Positions 63,313 through 64,000 of a stretch of 64,000 nt of DNA are shown here, piece by piece. The position numbers and the translations under genes are program-made. The DNA is from Candidatus Melainabacteria bacterium MEL.A1 (GTDB lineage Bacteria; Cyanobacteriota; Vampirovibrionia; Gastranaerophilales; Gastranaerophilaceae). The stretch is from contig CP017245.1 in the NCBI GenBank assembly GCA_001765415.1, forward strand, positions 186,001 through 250,000. Reading direction: 5' to 3'. The notes under the pieces were generated by a model, which was given only the letters and a program-made list of their open reading frames with translations, was not told where the DNA came from and searched no databases. Position 1 is the stretch's first letter, and each line of letters begins with the position of its first letter.

Positions 63313-64000
63313 CTACTCACTTACGATTTGCGCACCTTGAGGTTCTATAGGTAAAGTCATTAAGTTAACTTTAACATTCATATCTTCCCAAGTTTCTTTA
63401 ACAATAGATTTGATTTTGTCTAAATCGTTTTTCTGAGAAATTACGATAATCGCAGGACCTGCACCGCTCAAAACACATCCCAAAACATTTTCTTCATGCT
63501 TAAGATTTTCCAAAATCTTATCTAATCCGGGAACGAGTTTCATCCTGTATGGTTGGTGCAATTTGTCTTGTAATGCGTATTTCATCAATTCTGCATCTTT
63601 AGTATTAACTGCTTCAATAAACATTGCTAAGCGTTTTGCATTAAATACTGCATCTTCCATAGGAACTTCTTTGGGCAAAACGGAACGGGAAATATCTGTT
63701 GATAACTCATAATCAGGGATACAAACAGTAATATTCCATTCTTCCGGCCAATTTAATTTCCGATAAAGGATAGAACCGTCATCTTCTTGAGAAGTTAAAC
63801 AAAGTCCGCCAACAATTGCAGGGGTAACATTATCAGGATGCCCTTCAACCTCTGTTGCTATAGATAAAAGAGCAACTTCATCAGCAGGATGACCCAATAA
63901 TTCATTTGCAGCTAAAAGTCCACCCACAATAACTGATGCGCTACTTCCTAGGCCTCGTGCAATAGGAATTTGGGATTGTACTGTAATTTTTAATTCACTA
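63313..64000 (-). CDS. thrB: Homoserine kinase (5' end beyond window)
   Basis: GHMP kinase of threonine biosynthesis. The visible 229 codons include the ATP-binding PIARGLGSSASVIVGGLLAAN (read across 63900-63985), EGHPDNVTPAIVGG and the C-terminal LGCVLSGAGPAIIVIS loop, and end in EPQGAQIVSE. The frame is open to the right edge, so the N-terminus is missing. Confidence 0.95.
   Translation of the reverse strand, partial: SELKITVQSQIPIARGLGSSASVIVGGLLAANELLGHPADEVALLSIATEVEGHPDNVTPAIVGGLCLTSQEDDGSILYRKLNWPEEWNITVCIPDYELSTDISRSVLPKEVPMEDAVFNAKRLAMFIEAVNTKDAELMKYALQDKLHQPYRMKLVPGLDKILENLKHEENVLGCVLSGAGPAIIVISQKNDLDKIKSIVKETWEDMNVKVNLMTLPIEPQGAQIVSE

Overview
The window looks like a chromosome segment from a non-photosynthetic relative of the Cyanobacteria, most likely a gut-type Gastranaerophilales (Vampirovibrionia/Melainabacteria). 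This is inferred, not proven. The support is an F-ATP synthase operon in cyanobacterial order with two separate b-type subunits (b' then b), prepilins with the GFTLAEVLITLG-type N-terminus, an ADP-glucose pyrophosphorylase, AT-rich DNA, no photosynthesis genes, and several protein families I know only as hypothetical proteins of such genomes. I see no rRNA, tRNA, CRISPR array, transposase, integrase or phage gene.

Layout. 1-3236 (minus): atpB-atpE-atpF'-atpF-atpH-atpA, with atpA cut by the window edge. 3340-7295 (plus): birA-oadG-oadA-oadB, a biotin ligase next to a sodium-pumping decarboxylase. 7345-13119: a PurN-like protein with a Cys-rich tail, a tiny AbrB-like gene, a prepilin, glgC, a pair of unknown genes, and an ECF sigma/anti-sigma pair whose sigma Shine-Dalgarno lies in a hairpin. 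13219-17495 (minus): a homocitrate/isopropylmalate synthase-like gene and leuC, separated by the first copy of a 1.64 kb duplication. 17613-26353: TPR protein, sensor kinase, ybaK, FAD oxidoreductase, matrixin-TPR protease and scpB. 26322-30660: scpA and smc. 30793-37490: a toroid-type protein, the second duplication copy, an alpha-glucan phosphorylase homologue without its PLP lysine, and a PLP enzyme of the aluminium-resistance family. 37671-39356 and 51659-53686: two loci carrying prepilin genes with poly-G tracts. 39359-42819: two paralogous unknown genes. 43107-50212: cca, rsmE, a COG3580 protein and a two-component pair. 53730-62367: wecB, glutaredoxin plus a ligand-less hybrid-cluster-protein homologue, rpsL-rpsG, leuD, a histidine phosphatase homologue without its RHG motif, a radical SAM protein and an AI-2E-type transporter. 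The window ends with a coiled-coil protein, a relic of a HEPN/MNT pair, and the 3' part of thrB.

How the parts connect. The decarboxylase could supply an ion gradient and the ATP synthase could use one, although the c subunit lacks the usual sodium ligands. glgC and the phosphorylase homologue suggest glycogen metabolism. leuC, leuD and the synthase-like gene form a 2-oxoacid chain-elongation set that is physically split.

The most interesting candidates are: (1) two prepilin loci, each with its own promoter, Shine-Dalgarno and ATG followed by exactly ten G, with the prepilin one frame off; both would be switched on by 11 or 8 G, and both share an unusually long repeat-derived leader; (2) two copies of a 1.64 kb block encoding an identical 352-residue protein, with a 19-bp patch of five silent changes that looks like gene conversion; (3) several family members that have lost catalytic residues; (4) an N-terminal F-x-G-like tag shared by five otherwise unrelated proteins.
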